DNA of 64,000 bases from Chloroflexota bacterium (GCA_021787395.1 JAJYLZ010000006.1:32235-96234); one strand, 5' to 3'; numbered from the stretch's first letter, positions 13,437 through 21,165 are shown. A program made the numbers and translations. Notes: generated from the sequence alone by a model not told the origin.

Positions 13437-13845
13437 GGGGTCCGGTGCGCGCTCGGGGGGCGCCAAGCGCCACCCGTTCGAGTACACGGTCGTGCGCGTG
13501 GTCCCGCGCGTGGAGCGGGGCGAGGCGTTCAACGCGGGCATCGTGCTCCACTCGCGGGCCGGCCGGTTCCTGGGCGCGCGGACCCTGCTCGACGAGGGGC
13601 TGCTCACCGCGATGGCGCCCGACTGCGACGCCGAGGCCATCCGCGACCACCTCGCGACCATCGAGCTGATCGCCGCCGGCGACCCGGCCGCCGGGCCTAT
13701 CTCCACGCTCTCGGCACCCGAGCGCTGGCACTGGCTGGCGGCGCCGTCGTCGACCGTCATCCAGGCGTCCGAGGTGCACACCGGCCTGACGGCGGACCCC
13801 GCCGCGACCCTCGACCACCTGTTCCGGACGCTCGTCGCCCGCTGA
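13420..13845 (+). CDS. DUF3037 family protein
   Basis: The 141-residue protein has the DUF3037 core PFEYTVVRVVPRVERGEAFNAGIVLHSRAGRFLGAR and a second conserved segment near PERWHWLAAPSSTVIQASEVHTGLTADP. The GTG at 13420 overlaps the upstream kinase gene by 17 bases, and the sequence before it is not family-like. The biochemical role is unknown; its regular partner is the HipA-like kinase encoded immediately upstream. It ends convergently with the SemiSWEET gene 31 bases away. Confidence 0.82.
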   Translation: MPGSPEGSGARSGGAKRHPFEYTVVRVVPRVERGEAFNAGIVLHSRAGRFLGARTLLDEGLLTAMAPDCDAEAIRDHLATIELIAAGDPAAGPISTLSAPERWHWLAAPSSTVIQASEVHTGLTADPAATLDHLFRTLVAR

Positions 13846-13876
13846 GCTCGGCAGCACCTGCCGCCGTCGGGGCGGC

Positions 13877-14290
13877 TCAGCCCGGACCGGAGCCCTGCCC
13901 CGTGCCCTCCGCAGGCGCGGTTCCCGCCTCAGACGGGGTCGCCGTCGCCGCTCCCGCCTTCGCGGCCCTGGCCGCCTTCGCCTCGGCCTCGGCCGCCAGG
14001 CCCACCGCCGCCCGGCGGGCGCCGCCGCGCCGATAGCTGAGGGCCACCAGGATCGTCACGACCATGAACGCCAGCGACGCCGAGTTCGTGCCCGCCAGGA
14101 CCCAGTTCGAGATCGAGTAGCCGTAGGCGATCCAGACCACGAAGCCCAGCGACAGCAGGCCGAGGTAGAGCAGCGACACGTCGTTGGAGGAGCGCGTCCG
14201 GCGCATGCGGCGGATCTGCAGGGACGGGGACAGGGCCATCGCGAGGCCCGCGATCGTGGCCCCGACCGCGAGCAGGTCGGACGTGCTCAC
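13877..14290 (-). CDS. SemiSWEET-type sugar transporter (MtN3/PQ-loop)
   Basis: The 137-residue protein carries one three-helix bundle: DLLAVGATIAGLAMALSPSLQIRRMRRTRSSNDVS (PQ-loop-like SPSLQ followed by the conserved basic turn), a second helix LYLGLLSLGFVVWIAYGYSI and a third around NSASLAFMVVTILVAL. SemiSWEETs dimerise to move small sugars down a gradient. An Ala/Lys/Glu-rich tail of about 45 residues extends beyond the usual ~90-residue length and is probably cytoplasmic and disordered. The GTG start overlaps the upstream HhH-GPD stop by 4 bases (GTGA). Confidence 0.8.
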   Translation of the reverse strand: MSTSDLLAVGATIAGLAMALSPSLQIRRMRRTRSSNDVSLLYLGLLSLGFVVWIAYGYSISNWVLAGTNSASLAFMVVTILVALSYRRGGARRAAVGLAAEAEAKAARAAKAGAATATPSEAGTAPAEGTGQGSGPG

Positions 14291-14859
14291 CTCGTCGCGG
14301 CCGCCCGCGCCTCGGCCTTGCGCGCTCGCTTGCCCGCCTGGTAGGCGGCCAGCGCCTCGGCGGAGTCGACGTCCGCGAGGGTCGGCTCCGCGGGCAGCTG
14401 CGCCTCCCAGCCCGCCGGCTGGACGCCGAACCGGCGCGCGAGGACGCCGACCAGCGTCGCCGACTTCGCCTCGCCGATGCCGGGCAGCGCCTTGAGGCGG
14501 GCCCGGAGGTCCCTCGCGTCCTTCGCCTCGCGCCAGATCCGGGACGCATCGTTTCCGTAGTCCGCGGCCACCGCGGCGCACAGCTCCCGCACCCGCCCGG
14601 CCATCATGCCCGGGAAGCGGTGGAGCGCCGGCGGCGTCCGGAAGGCCGCCTCGAGCGCCTCGGGGTCCATGGCGGCGATGGACGCCGCGTCCAGGCCGCC
14701 GGTGCGGCGGACCAGCTCGTACGGCCCGGCGAAGGCCTTCTGGACCGGGACCTGCTGGTCGAGGGCGAAGCCGATCAGCAGGGCGAGCGGGCTCGACGCG
14801 AGCAGAGAGTCGGCTTCGGGGATGCCGGTGAACGGCAGGGCGGGCGGGGTGTCGGGCAT
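14287..14859 (-). CDS. HhH-GPD-type base excision DNA repair protein
   Basis: The 190-residue protein has IGFALDQQVPVQKAFAGPYEL near the N-terminus and the helix-hairpin-helix LKALPGIGEAKSATLVGVLARRFGV at about 125-149. This subfamily is annotated as HhH-GPD repair protein. A catalytic Asp is less obvious than in AlkA: after the hairpin the sequence runs VQPAGWEAQLP, so activity is uncertain. The ATG at 14859 follows TACGAT by 6 bases. Translationally coupled to the SemiSWEET gene, an odd functional pairing. Confidence 0.82.
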   Translation of the reverse strand: MPDTPPALPFTGIPEADSLLASSPLALLIGFALDQQVPVQKAFAGPYELVRRTGGLDAASIAAMDPEALEAAFRTPPALHRFPGMMAGRVRELCAAVAADYGNDASRIWREAKDARDLRARLKALPGIGEAKSATLVGVLARRFGVQPAGWEAQLPAEPTLADVDSAEALAAYQAGKRARKAEARAAATR

Positions 14860-14865
14860 GCAGCC

Positions 14866-14871
14866 ATCGTA
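14866..14871 (-). promoter_or_regulatory. -10-like hexamer for the HhH-GPD gene
   Basis: TACGAT on the minus strand, 6 bases before the ATG. The divergent gene at 15007 carries the identical hexamer at the same spacing. Confidence 0.5.
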
Positions 14872-14920
14872 CGCGACGGCGGCCAGGGGCTCACGGCCGC
14901 GCAGTCGGAGGCCAGCGCGC

Positions 14921-14966
14921 GCGCCGCGGGGGCGACGCAGCCAAGCGCCGCGGGGGCGACGCAGCC
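14921..14966. repeat. Two exact 22-bp direct repeats, 24-bp period
   Basis: The copies occupy 14921-14942 and 14945-14966, separated by AA. Each begins GCGCCGCGGGGG and ends GACGCAGCC. They sit midway between the divergent HhH-GPD and glyoxalase-like genes, just upstream of the latter's putative -35 region. Confidence 0.85.
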
Positions 14967-14994
14967 TGCGCCGACACCGGCCCGGCCCACCGGC

Positions 14995-15000
14995 TACGAT
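14995..15000 (+). promoter_or_regulatory. -10-like hexamer for the glyoxalase-like gene
   Basis: TACGAT followed by 6 bases and the GTG at 15007. CCGACA at 14971-14976, 18 bases upstream, is a weak -35 candidate. Confidence 0.5.
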
Positions 15001-15006
15001 CCGCCC

Positions 15007-15774
15007 GTGGCGATCCTGGGCATCGATCATCTGGTCATCGCGGTCAACGACCCCGACGCGGCTGCGGCGGGCCTGGAGCGCGAGCTCGGGCTCGCCTTCA
15101 CGGGCGGCGGCCGCCACGAGGCCGTCGGCACCTGGAACCGGCTGGCGTTCCTGGGCGACTCGTACCTCGAGCTGATCGGCGTGTTCGATCCTGCGCTCGT
15201 GCGCGCCAACCCCGGCTTCGCGGTCGGCCAGGCCGCCCTGGACGTGCTCGACGCCGGGCGCGAGGGCCTGGCGACGTGGGCGGTGGCGGTTGACGACTGC
15301 GGGGTCGAGGTCGCCCGCCTGCACCACCGGGGCTCCGCCATCGGCGACCCCGTGCCCGGCTCGAGGATCCGCCCCGACGGCGAGGTCGTGCGCTGGGTGA
15401 CGGCCTTCCCCTCCCTCGGCCTGGAGCAGCCGCCGTTCCTCATCGAGCACGAGATGGCCGGCGCCGAGTGGGGTCCGGCGGCCATCGCCGAGCGCCGCGC
15501 GTTCAGCCACCCGGGGCTGGGCAGGGCGCGGCTCGGCCGGCTGATCCTCCCGGTGGCCGACCCGGTGGCCTACGCGGACCGCTGCGAGGACACGGTCGGC
15601 ATCCGCTTCCGGGCGGACCTGTCCGGCTGGACCGCCCACTGCGGCTTCGACACGGTCCACCTCCACCCGACCGCGAGCGGCCTGCCCGAGGTCCAGCTGG
15701 ACGTCCTGTCGCCCGATGCGGCGGCGAGGAGCGTCGTGCGCCACGGGGTCGACTGGCTGGTCGGCCCAGCCTGA
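15007..15774 (+). CDS. VOC/glyoxalase-like domain protein
   Basis: The 255-residue protein starts IDHLVIAVNDPDAAAAGLERELG, the classic vicinal-oxygen-chelate first module with metal-ligand His in DHLVI. It continues with WNRLAFLGDSYLELIGV, whose Glu in YLELIG is another usual ligand. The overall arrangement fits the larger glyoxalase-like (PF13468-type) family with two modules. Substrate unknown. The open frame runs upstream to 14620, but the GTG follows a -10-like hexamer and opens directly with the domain. The next gene is a dienelactone hydrolase with its own promoter. Confidence 0.82.
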   Translation: MAILGIDHLVIAVNDPDAAAAGLERELGLAFTGGGRHEAVGTWNRLAFLGDSYLELIGVFDPALVRANPGFAVGQAALDVLDAGREGLATWAVAVDDCGVEVARLHHRGSAIGDPVPGSRIRPDGEVVRWVTAFPSLGLEQPPFLIEHEMAGAEWGPAAIAERRAFSHPGLGRARLGRLILPVADPVAYADRCEDTVGIRFRADLSGWTAHCGFDTVHLHPTASGLPEVQLDVLSPDAAARSVVRHGVDWLVGPA

Positions 15775-15811
15775 GCGGATCGGTGCGCGGGGCGACGCCG
15801 CCGGAATCCTC

Positions 15812-15817
15812 TACCCT
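15812..15817 (+). promoter_or_regulatory. -10-like hexamer for the dienelactone hydrolase
   Basis: TACCCT followed by 6 bases and the ATG at 15824. Confidence 0.5.
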
Positions 15818-15823
15818 CACCCG

Positions 15824-16594
15824 ATGGCGATCCGACGCGACTTCACCTTCCACGGCAACGGCCGCGAGCTGACGGCCTTCTACGCCGAGCCGGAGCCCCC
15901 CGCGGGCGCCGACCCCGGGGCCCCCCTGCCGCCCCATCCGGCGGTCATCGTGGTCCACGAGATCATGGGCCTCAACGACGACATCCGGCGGATCGCCGCC
16001 CGTTTCGCGGACAGCGGCTACGTCGCGCTCGCGCCGGACCTGGTGGGCGCCGGGTTCCGCCCGCTGTGCATCGCGCGCTTCGTGCAGGGGATGGGCAAGG
16101 GCGCCACCGGCCGCCCGTACCGGGAGATGCGCGCGTTCCACGACTGGCTGGCGGGGCGCCCGCAGGTGGACCCGGACCGCATCGGCATGGCCGGGTTCTG
16201 CGCCGGCGGCGGCTTCGCCATCGTCTACGCCGCGAGCGGCGGGCGCGAGCTCCGGGCGGTCGCGCCGTTCTACGCCGGGCTGCCCGCCGACATGTCGATC
16301 ATCCCCGAGATCTGCCCCGTGGTGGCCTCGTACGGCGGACGCGACGGCACGTTCGGCGGCAACGGGCCCAAGCTGGCGGCGGCGCTCGAGGCGGCGGGCG
16401 TCCCCCACGACGTCAAGACGTACCCCGACGCCGGCCACTCGTTCATGAGCCAGCACGAGGGCCTGCTGCTCGCGGTGATGCGCCGCGGGCCGTCCCGGGT
16501 GGGGTTCGACCCCGAGGCCAGCGAGGACGCCTGGGCGCGCATGCTGGCGTTCTTCGGCGAGCACCTGGCGCCGCGCTCGCCGACCGCCGGGTGA
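15824..16594 (+). CDS. Dienelactone hydrolase family protein
   Basis: The 256-residue alpha/beta hydrolase has a cysteine nucleophile, as in true dienelactone hydrolases: GFCAGGG with C126. HEIMGL at 45-50 supplies the conserved Glu that primes the Cys. The acid is probably in YGGRDGTF and the histidine in DAGHSFM. Dienelactone hydrolases open lactone rings in aromatic degradation, but related proteins have broad esterase activity and no pathway genes are adjacent. It ends 31 bases from the convergent ferric-reductase-like gene. Confidence 0.88.
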   Translation: MAIRRDFTFHGNGRELTAFYAEPEPPAGADPGAPLPPHPAVIVVHEIMGLNDDIRRIAARFADSGYVALAPDLVGAGFRPLCIARFVQGMGKGATGRPYREMRAFHDWLAGRPQVDPDRIGMAGFCAGGGFAIVYAASGGRELRAVAPFYAGLPADMSIIPEICPVVASYGGRDGTFGGNGPKLAAALEAAGVPHDVKTYPDAGHSFMSQHEGLLLAVMRRGPSRVGFDPEASEDAWARMLAFFGEHLAPRSPTAG

Positions 16595-16625
16595 CCCGGT
16601 CCTCGGCCGCGGCCCCGCTGCGGCG

Positions 16626-17306
16626 CTAGGGGGCGGCGGCCGACCGGGCCCGGCGCTGCGCCCGCTCGGCCACCGAGATCCCGATCCGGTAGGCCAGCAG
16701 GAAGGCCACCGCCGTCATGGCGGCGAGGTAGATCCACTGGGCCCAGGGACGGCCGCTGTCCGTGCCCGCCGCGATCCCGTGGGCGGTCGCGCCCGCGAAC
16801 ACCAGGAACGTCAGGTAGTGGAGCGCCCGCCAGGCGCGCTGGCCGGTCCGGTGCCGAGCGTAGAAGCTGGCCGTGACGACGGCCCACAGGTACAGCGCCG
16901 CCTGGCCCACGCCCACGGCGAGCGGCGCGTACGGCGCCTGCCCGGGCACCAGGATCTGGGCGGCGGAGAAGGGCATCGACGCGTCGAGCCCGAGCAGCGC
17001 CCCGTGGACGGCGGCCATGCCGAGGCCGATCGTGGCGAGGTCCTGGTGGAGCGTGAAGTTGACCGGCCGGTGGGCGACCGCGTCCAGCACCTTGCTCGAC
17101 AGCAGCAGGCCGAACAACACCGAGAGCGTCATGGCCAGGTAGGCCAGCCAGGCGAACAGCCGCTCGAACAGCCACGGCAGGCCCGACGGGTTCGCGGCGA
17201 GCACGGCCAGCAGCCCCGACACCACGCCGGGCAGCGTCGCGCCCAGGACGATGCCCGCTGCGATGGCGGGCATCCCGAATCGGACCAGCAGGGTGCGCTG
17301 GTCCAT
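16626..17306 (-). CDS. Ferric-reductase-like transmembrane protein
   Basis: The 226-residue protein has about six hydrophobic helices and paired histidines suited to haem b binding (HQDLATIGLGMAAVHGALLGL; RALHYLTFLVFAGATAHGIAAG). It lacks the FAD/NADPH reductase domain of full ferric reductases and ends in a basic cytoplasmic tail, so it probably moves electrons across the membrane with partners. It is the last gene of a four-gene operon, 11 bases after the apbE-like gene. Flavinylation and ferric-reductase-like membrane genes together suggest transmembrane electron transfer; the physiological acceptor is unknown. Confidence 0.82.
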   Translation of the reverse strand: MDQRTLLVRFGMPAIAAGIVLGATLPGVVSGLLAVLAANPSGLPWLFERLFAWLAYLAMTLSVLFGLLLSSKVLDAVAHRPVNFTLHQDLATIGLGMAAVHGALLGLDASMPFSAAQILVPGQAPYAPLAVGVGQAALYLWAVVTASFYARHRTGQRAWRALHYLTFLVFAGATAHGIAAGTDSGRPWAQWIYLAAMTAVAFLLAYRIGISVAERAQRRARSAAAP

Positions 17307-17317
17307 GCCGCGGTACC

Positions 17318-18226
17318 TCACGCCAGCCAGCGCACCATCCCGTGGGCGGCGTGGAGCTCGCCGCGCTCGGTGAGCAGGAGGGCGCCCAGAACGCCCGGGC
17401 GGTCCAGCAGGGCCATCGCCCGGGCGGTGCCGGCGATCACGGCCGTCTTGGCGAGCACCTCCGCCTCGCGGGCCGACGCCGCCACGACCGTCGCCTGGAT
17501 CAGGTCGGTGGCGGCCGGGCGCCAGGTGCGCGGGTCGATCAGGTGGTGCGTGTCGCCGGACGGGTGGGCCCACCGGTGGACGCTGGTGCCCGATGTGGCG
17601 ACGCCGAACCGGCCGGGCGCCTCGCCTCCTCGGAACTGGAGCACCGCCAGCAGCTCGTCGTCGTCCCGCGGGTCCGCGACGCCCAGGCCCCAGGCGTCGC
17701 CCGCGTCGAGGCGCAGCGCGATGTCCCCGTCGGCGTCGACCAGCGCCGAGCGACCGGGCGTGATGGCGAGCGCCCGGTCGGCCAGCCAGCCCTTCGCCAC
17801 GCCGTCGAGGTCGAAGCGGACGCCCGGCTCGCGCCGTACGGTGCTGGCCCGGGGGCCGCGGTCGAGCGACCAGCGGCGGCTCGCGGACAGCGGCGGCGGC
17901 GACTCCACGCCGGCCTCGGCGGCCAGCCTCGCATCGAGCATCGCGACGTCCACCAGGCCGTCGGACAGGCCCTCCGCGGCCCGCGCCCAGTCGAGCACGG
18001 CCGTCAGCGTGGGGCCGACGCGGACCCGGCTCGACGGCGCCGCGTTGCAGCGCATCAGCTCGGACGCCGGGTCGTGGCGGGTGAGCCGGGAGGCCCAGGC
18101 CTCCATCCGGTCGAGCACGGCCGAGAGCTGCGCCCGCCGCACGTCGCCCGTGGCGTGCACCGCCACCTCGCCGCCCATCATCGGCCGGCGGGCCTCCGCC
18201 GTGGCGGGGACGGCGAGGTCCGTCAC
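17318..18226 (-). CDS. apbE: FAD:protein FMN transferase (ApbE family)
   Basis: This enzyme covalently attaches FMN from FAD to Thr/Ser of target proteins outside the membrane. The 302 residues show the family blocks in order: MGGEVAVHA (normally MGT), DLDGVAKGWLADRA, VDADGDIAL, GVATSGTSVHRW with HHLIDPRTWRPA, and AKTAVIAGTARAMALL. No signal peptide is evident in the N-terminal 15 residues, so it may act inside or rely on another route. The GTG start overlaps the preceding gene by 4 bases (GTGA). No Asp-x-x-Thr/Ser-Gly-Ala-Thr-type flavinylation site was found in the operon's other proteins. Confidence 0.88.
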   Translation of the reverse strand: MTDLAVPATAEARRPMMGGEVAVHATGDVRRAQLSAVLDRMEAWASRLTRHDPASELMRCNAAPSSRVRVGPTLTAVLDWARAAEGLSDGLVDVAMLDARLAAEAGVESPPPLSASRRWSLDRGPRASTVRREPGVRFDLDGVAKGWLADRALAITPGRSALVDADGDIALRLDAGDAWGLGVADPRDDDELLAVLQFRGGEAPGRFGVATSGTSVHRWAHPSGDTHHLIDPRTWRPAATDLIQATVVAASAREAEVLAKTAVIAGTARAMALLDRPGVLGALLLTERGELHAAHGMVRWLA

Positions 18227-18693
18227 GGCCGTCCGGACTGGCGGGTGACGGTCTGGATGATGACCCGCGGCGTCGGCCTCGGGGTCGCGCGCGGCGCCGG
18301 CGTCGCGGGGGCGGGCGTCGTGTTGACCCCAGCGTCGGGCGGCAGCGTCTGGCCGGGGGCGAGCGTGATCACGTGGGTCACGTGGATCACCGAGGGCTGC
18401 GGCTGGGCGGTCGGGTCGGCCGCGGCGGCCGCCGACGTGTCGATCGTGGTGACCGCTGCGGGCTGGGGCAGGATCGACGGCAGCATCGCGCTCGCGAGCG
18501 CCGAGGCCGAGGCCAGTCCGGCGAGGCCGACCACCATGCGGACGCCCGCCGACTGGGCGCCGGCGCGACGGCGGTCCCCGAGCTCGGCGCCCGCGCGGTG
18601 GTGGAGCGTCAGGTGGGGCTGGTGCGAGTCGGGTCGCGGTCGCGCCTGCGTCTGCGGGCCCGGGCGGACGCCCGGCTTGCGGGGATCGGCCAT
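18223..18693 (-). CDS. Small membrane-anchored Pro/Thr-rich protein (unknown), part of ApbE operon
   Basis: The 156-residue protein has a basic hydrophilic N-terminus (about 55 residues), one transmembrane segment (MVVGLAGLASASALASAMLPSIL), then an exported tail with VTHVITLAPGQ and repeated TPAP/TPRP, ending VIIQTVTRQSGRP. I do not recognise a family. Its tail parallels that of the gene just upstream (V-T-x-I/V-x-T ... Pro/Thr tract ... IIIQxV), so the two look like diverged paralogues. Start ATG shares one base with the upstream stop; its own stop overlaps apbE. Confidence 0.7.
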   Translation of the reverse strand: MADPRKPGVRPGPQTQARPRPDSHQPHLTLHHRAGAELGDRRRAGAQSAGVRMVVGLAGLASASALASAMLPSILPQPAAVTTIDTSAAAAADPTAQPQPSVIHVTHVITLAPGQTLPPDAGVNTTPAPATPAPRATPRPTPRVIIQTVTRQSGRP

Positions 18694-18989
18694 CAGTCGT
18701 CTCCGCCGCCGCCGTCGTGCTCGCCGCCCGCGCTGACCACGCGCTGGATGATGATCGGCGAGGGGGTGGGCGCGGCCGTGGGCGTCGGGGTGGGCGGCAC
18801 CACGTACACTGTGTCGATCTGGGTGACGGGCGCCGGCGGCTGGTCCGGCACGGTGGCGGCGGCCGGGTCGGCGGCCAGCTGGGCCACGGGTGCCGGCGCC
18901 GCGGGCGCCAGGCCGAACAGCGCGAGGCCCACGGCCAGGACGGCCGAGGCCGTGAGCGACGCGGCGAGGAGCGCCACGCGGGTGAGCAT
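18693..18989 (-). CDS. Small exported or membrane-anchored Pro/Thr-rich protein (unknown), first gene of ApbE operon
   Basis: The 98-residue protein has a signal-like or anchor helix at about 4-28 (RVALLAASLTASAVLAVGLALFG). An Ala/Pro segment, VTQIDTVYVVPPTPTPTAAPTPSPIIIQRV and an acidic Gly tail (GGEHDGGGGDD) follow. A GGGAGAA Shine-Dalgarno stands before the ATG, unlike the leaderless genes nearby. Function unknown; the position suggests a structural or electron-transfer accessory of the ApbE/ferric-reductase-like system. Divergent from the response regulator at 19133. Confidence 0.7.
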   Translation of the reverse strand: MLTRVALLAASLTASAVLAVGLALFGLAPAAPAPVAQLAADPAAATVPDQPPAPVTQIDTVYVVPPTPTPTAAPTPSPIIIQRVVSAGGEHDGGGGDD

Positions 18990-19120
18990 GCGGTGCGGTT
19001 CTCCCGGCGGTTGCGGACGGCTCGAGCATCCCCCAGTCGCCGTTCCGGACCGCTGAGAGCCGCGTGAGACTTCTCACAGACGCGAGCCGCCGCCCTCGAC
19101 CGGACGCCCGATCGGCCGCA

Positions 19121-19126
19121 CAATCT
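19121..19126 (+). promoter_or_regulatory. -10-like hexamer for the response regulator
   Basis: CAATCT followed by 6 bases and the ATG at 19133. Confidence 0.4.
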
Positions 19127-19132
19127 CTGGCG

Positions 19133-19807
19133 ATGCGAGTCCTGGTGGTGGAAGACGAGCCCAAGATGAGCGCGCTGATCAAGCGCGTGCTGGTCGCCGA
19201 GCGCCACGTGGTGGACGTCGCGCCGGACGGCGTCGCCGCCCTGGCCCTGGCCGAGACGGGCCCGCACGACGTGATCGTGCTGGACCGGGGCCTGCCCGAC
19301 ATCGACGGGGTCACGGTGATGCGGCTGCTCAAGGCGAAGGGGGTGGCGACGCCCGTGCTCATGCTGACCGCGCTCGGCTCGGTGGACGATCGAGTGGCCG
19401 GCCTCGACGCGGGCGCCGACGACTACCTCGCCAAGCCGTTCGCGTTCTCCGAGCTCCTCGCCCGGATCCGTGCGCTCGGCCGACGCCCGGCCCCCGTGGC
19501 CGACGCCCGGCTGTCCGCCGGCGACATCGTGCTCGACGAGCTCCGCCACGTCGCGCAGGTGGGCGAGCGGACGGTCGACCTCTCGGCGCGCGAGTTCGCG
19601 CTGCTCGGCTTCTTCATCCGCCACGCCAACCAGGTGGTGACCCGCCAGCAGATCCTGGACCAGGTGTGGGGTGCGGAGCCTGACGTGTACTCCAACGTCG
19701 TGGACCTGTACGTCTCCTACCTGCGCCGCAAGCTGGGCGAGCTGGACCGGTCGGATCGCCTCAAGACGGTCCGCGGGGTGGGCTACTCGCTCAAGACCGA
19801 GGCCTGA
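19133..19807 (+). CDS. OmpR/PhoB-type response regulator
   Basis: The 224 residues comprise a receiver (acidic pocket E7/D8, phospho-acceptor D51 in IVLDRGLPD, switch T79, K101 in LAKPF) and a winged-helix DNA-binding domain (ELRHVAQVGERTVDLSAREFALL to VRGVGYSL). It is followed after 5 bases by its histidine kinase. Divergent from the ApbE operon, which it could control, though no binding repeat is obvious in the 140-base gap. Confidence 0.93.
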   Translation: MRVLVVEDEPKMSALIKRVLVAERHVVDVAPDGVAALALAETGPHDVIVLDRGLPDIDGVTVMRLLKAKGVATPVLMLTALGSVDDRVAGLDAGADDYLAKPFAFSELLARIRALGRRPAPVADARLSAGDIVLDELRHVAQVGERTVDLSAREFALLGFFIRHANQVVTRQQILDQVWGAEPDVYSNVVDLYVSYLRRKLGELDRSDRLKTVRGVGYSLKTEA

Positions 19808-19812
19808 TCCCC

Positions 19813-21144
19813 GTGCCGATCGGGACCACCGAGCGCCTCCTCCGGCGCACCCGGCGCCGCCTGTTCGCGGTCACGATGGCCCTGCTCACGCTGCTCGTGG
19901 TGGGCGTGGGCGCGGCCACCGCCGTGGTGGCGCTGCGGGTCCTCGACAGCGACGTGGACCACGCCCTGATCGAGGCGGTGGACGCGCGCGCCGCCGTGGC
20001 CGTGAACGAGACCCGCGGCGACAACGGCCCGGTCGACACCGACGCGGGGGCCGACCCGGACCGCCCGACCGGCCAGTCCGACACGTTCGTGCTGGTGCTC
20101 GACACCAGCGGCCAGGTGGTCGAGAACCGCTCGAACTACCCGATGACCGGCCTGCCGGACCGGCCCGCCCTGACCGTCGCCGCGCAGGACGGCCAGGACC
20201 TCCGGACGATCAGCGCCAACGGCGTCGAGCTCCGCCTCTACACGGTGCCGATCACCCGCGACGGCCAGGCGGCTGGCTTCGTCCAGGGCGGCATCCGCCT
20301 CGACCTCCACGACCGGATCGCCCGCACCCTGGTGTTCGCGATCGCGGCCGTGGGCGCGGTTGGCCTCGTCGGCGCCGCGCTGATCACGCTCCTGGTCACG
20401 GGCCGGGCCCTTCGCCCCGTCCGCGAGGGCTTCGAGGCGCAGCGCCGCTTCGTCGCGGACGCGTCGCACGAGCTCCGGACCCCGGCCGCCCTGATCCGCG
20501 CCAACGCCGAGGTGATCGAGCGCGAGGGCCTGGTCGCCGAGGACGGCCGGCCGCTGGTCGAGGACATCGTCGCCGAGGCCGACCGGCTGGGCCTGCTGGT
20601 GGGCGACCTGCTGCAGCTGGCCGCCTGGGACGAGACCCAGCTGGCCGTGGCGCCCATCACCCTGGACGCGGCCTCGCTGGCCGCCGACACCGTCCGGGGC
20701 GCCACCGCCCTGGCGGCCGAGCGCGGCGTCGGCCTGTCGCACGAGGCGGACGGACCCGTGTACGCGCGCGCCGACCGGGACCGGTTCGTCCAGCTGCTGC
20801 TCATCCTGGTGGACAACGCGGTGGACCACTCGCCCCGGGGGACCACCGTCACCGTGCGCGTCCGGCGAGCCGGGCCGCAGGCCGTCGTCGAGGTGGAGGA
20901 CCAGGGGCCGGGCATCCCGCCCGATGCGCGCGAGCGGATCTTCGAGCCGTTCACCCGCCTCCACGGGACCACGCGCCACGGGTCCGGCGGCACCGGCCTG
21001 GGGCTGGCGATCGCGCGTCGGATCACCGACGCCATGCACGGCACGATCAGCGTGGCCTCGCCGGAGGGCGCGGGCGCCCGGTTCACGGTCGCCCTGCCGG
21101 CCGCCGAGCCGACCGCCGCGGCCGACGGGGACGAGGCCGACTAG
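19813..21144 (+). CDS. Membrane sensor histidine kinase
   Basis: The 443-residue kinase has TM1 at about 18-42, an extracytoplasmic sensor of ~125 residues and TM2 at about 172-196. HAMP-like sequence leads to the phospho-acceptor H219 (FVADASHELRTPAAL). The ATPase has N box LILVDNAVDHSP, G1 VEDQGPGIPP and G2 GTGLGLAIARRI. It starts with GTG 5 bases after the response regulator stop. The sensed signal is unknown. Confidence 0.93.
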   Translation: MPIGTTERLLRRTRRRLFAVTMALLTLLVVGVGAATAVVALRVLDSDVDHALIEAVDARAAVAVNETRGDNGPVDTDAGADPDRPTGQSDTFVLVLDTSGQVVENRSNYPMTGLPDRPALTVAAQDGQDLRTISANGVELRLYTVPITRDGQAAGFVQGGIRLDLHDRIARTLVFAIAAVGAVGLVGAALITLLVTGRALRPVREGFEAQRRFVADASHELRTPAALIRANAEVIEREGLVAEDGRPLVEDIVAEADRLGLLVGDLLQLAAWDETQLAVAPITLDAASLAADTVRGATALAAERGVGLSHEADGPVYARADRDRFVQLLLILVDNAVDHSPRGTTVTVRVRRAGPQAVVEVEDQGPGIPPDARERIFEPFTRLHGTTRHGSGGTGLGLAIARRITDAMHGTISVASPEGAGARFTVALPAAEPTAAADGDEAD

Positions 21145-21165
21145 CGGGGGCGTCCGGCCCGAGGG

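Noticed and set aside
13843..13880. Intrinsic terminator between convergent DUF3037 and SemiSWEET genes
   Set aside because: CTGAGC/GCTCAG arms can pair but enclose a long loop and have no T-tract. No convincing T-tract terminator was found at any convergent junction in the window.
18223..19624. N-terminal extension of ApbE into the small membrane protein genes
   Set aside because: The open frame continues upstream, but ApbE homology begins near the GTG at 18226, which overlaps the previous stop by 4 bases in the style of this genome.
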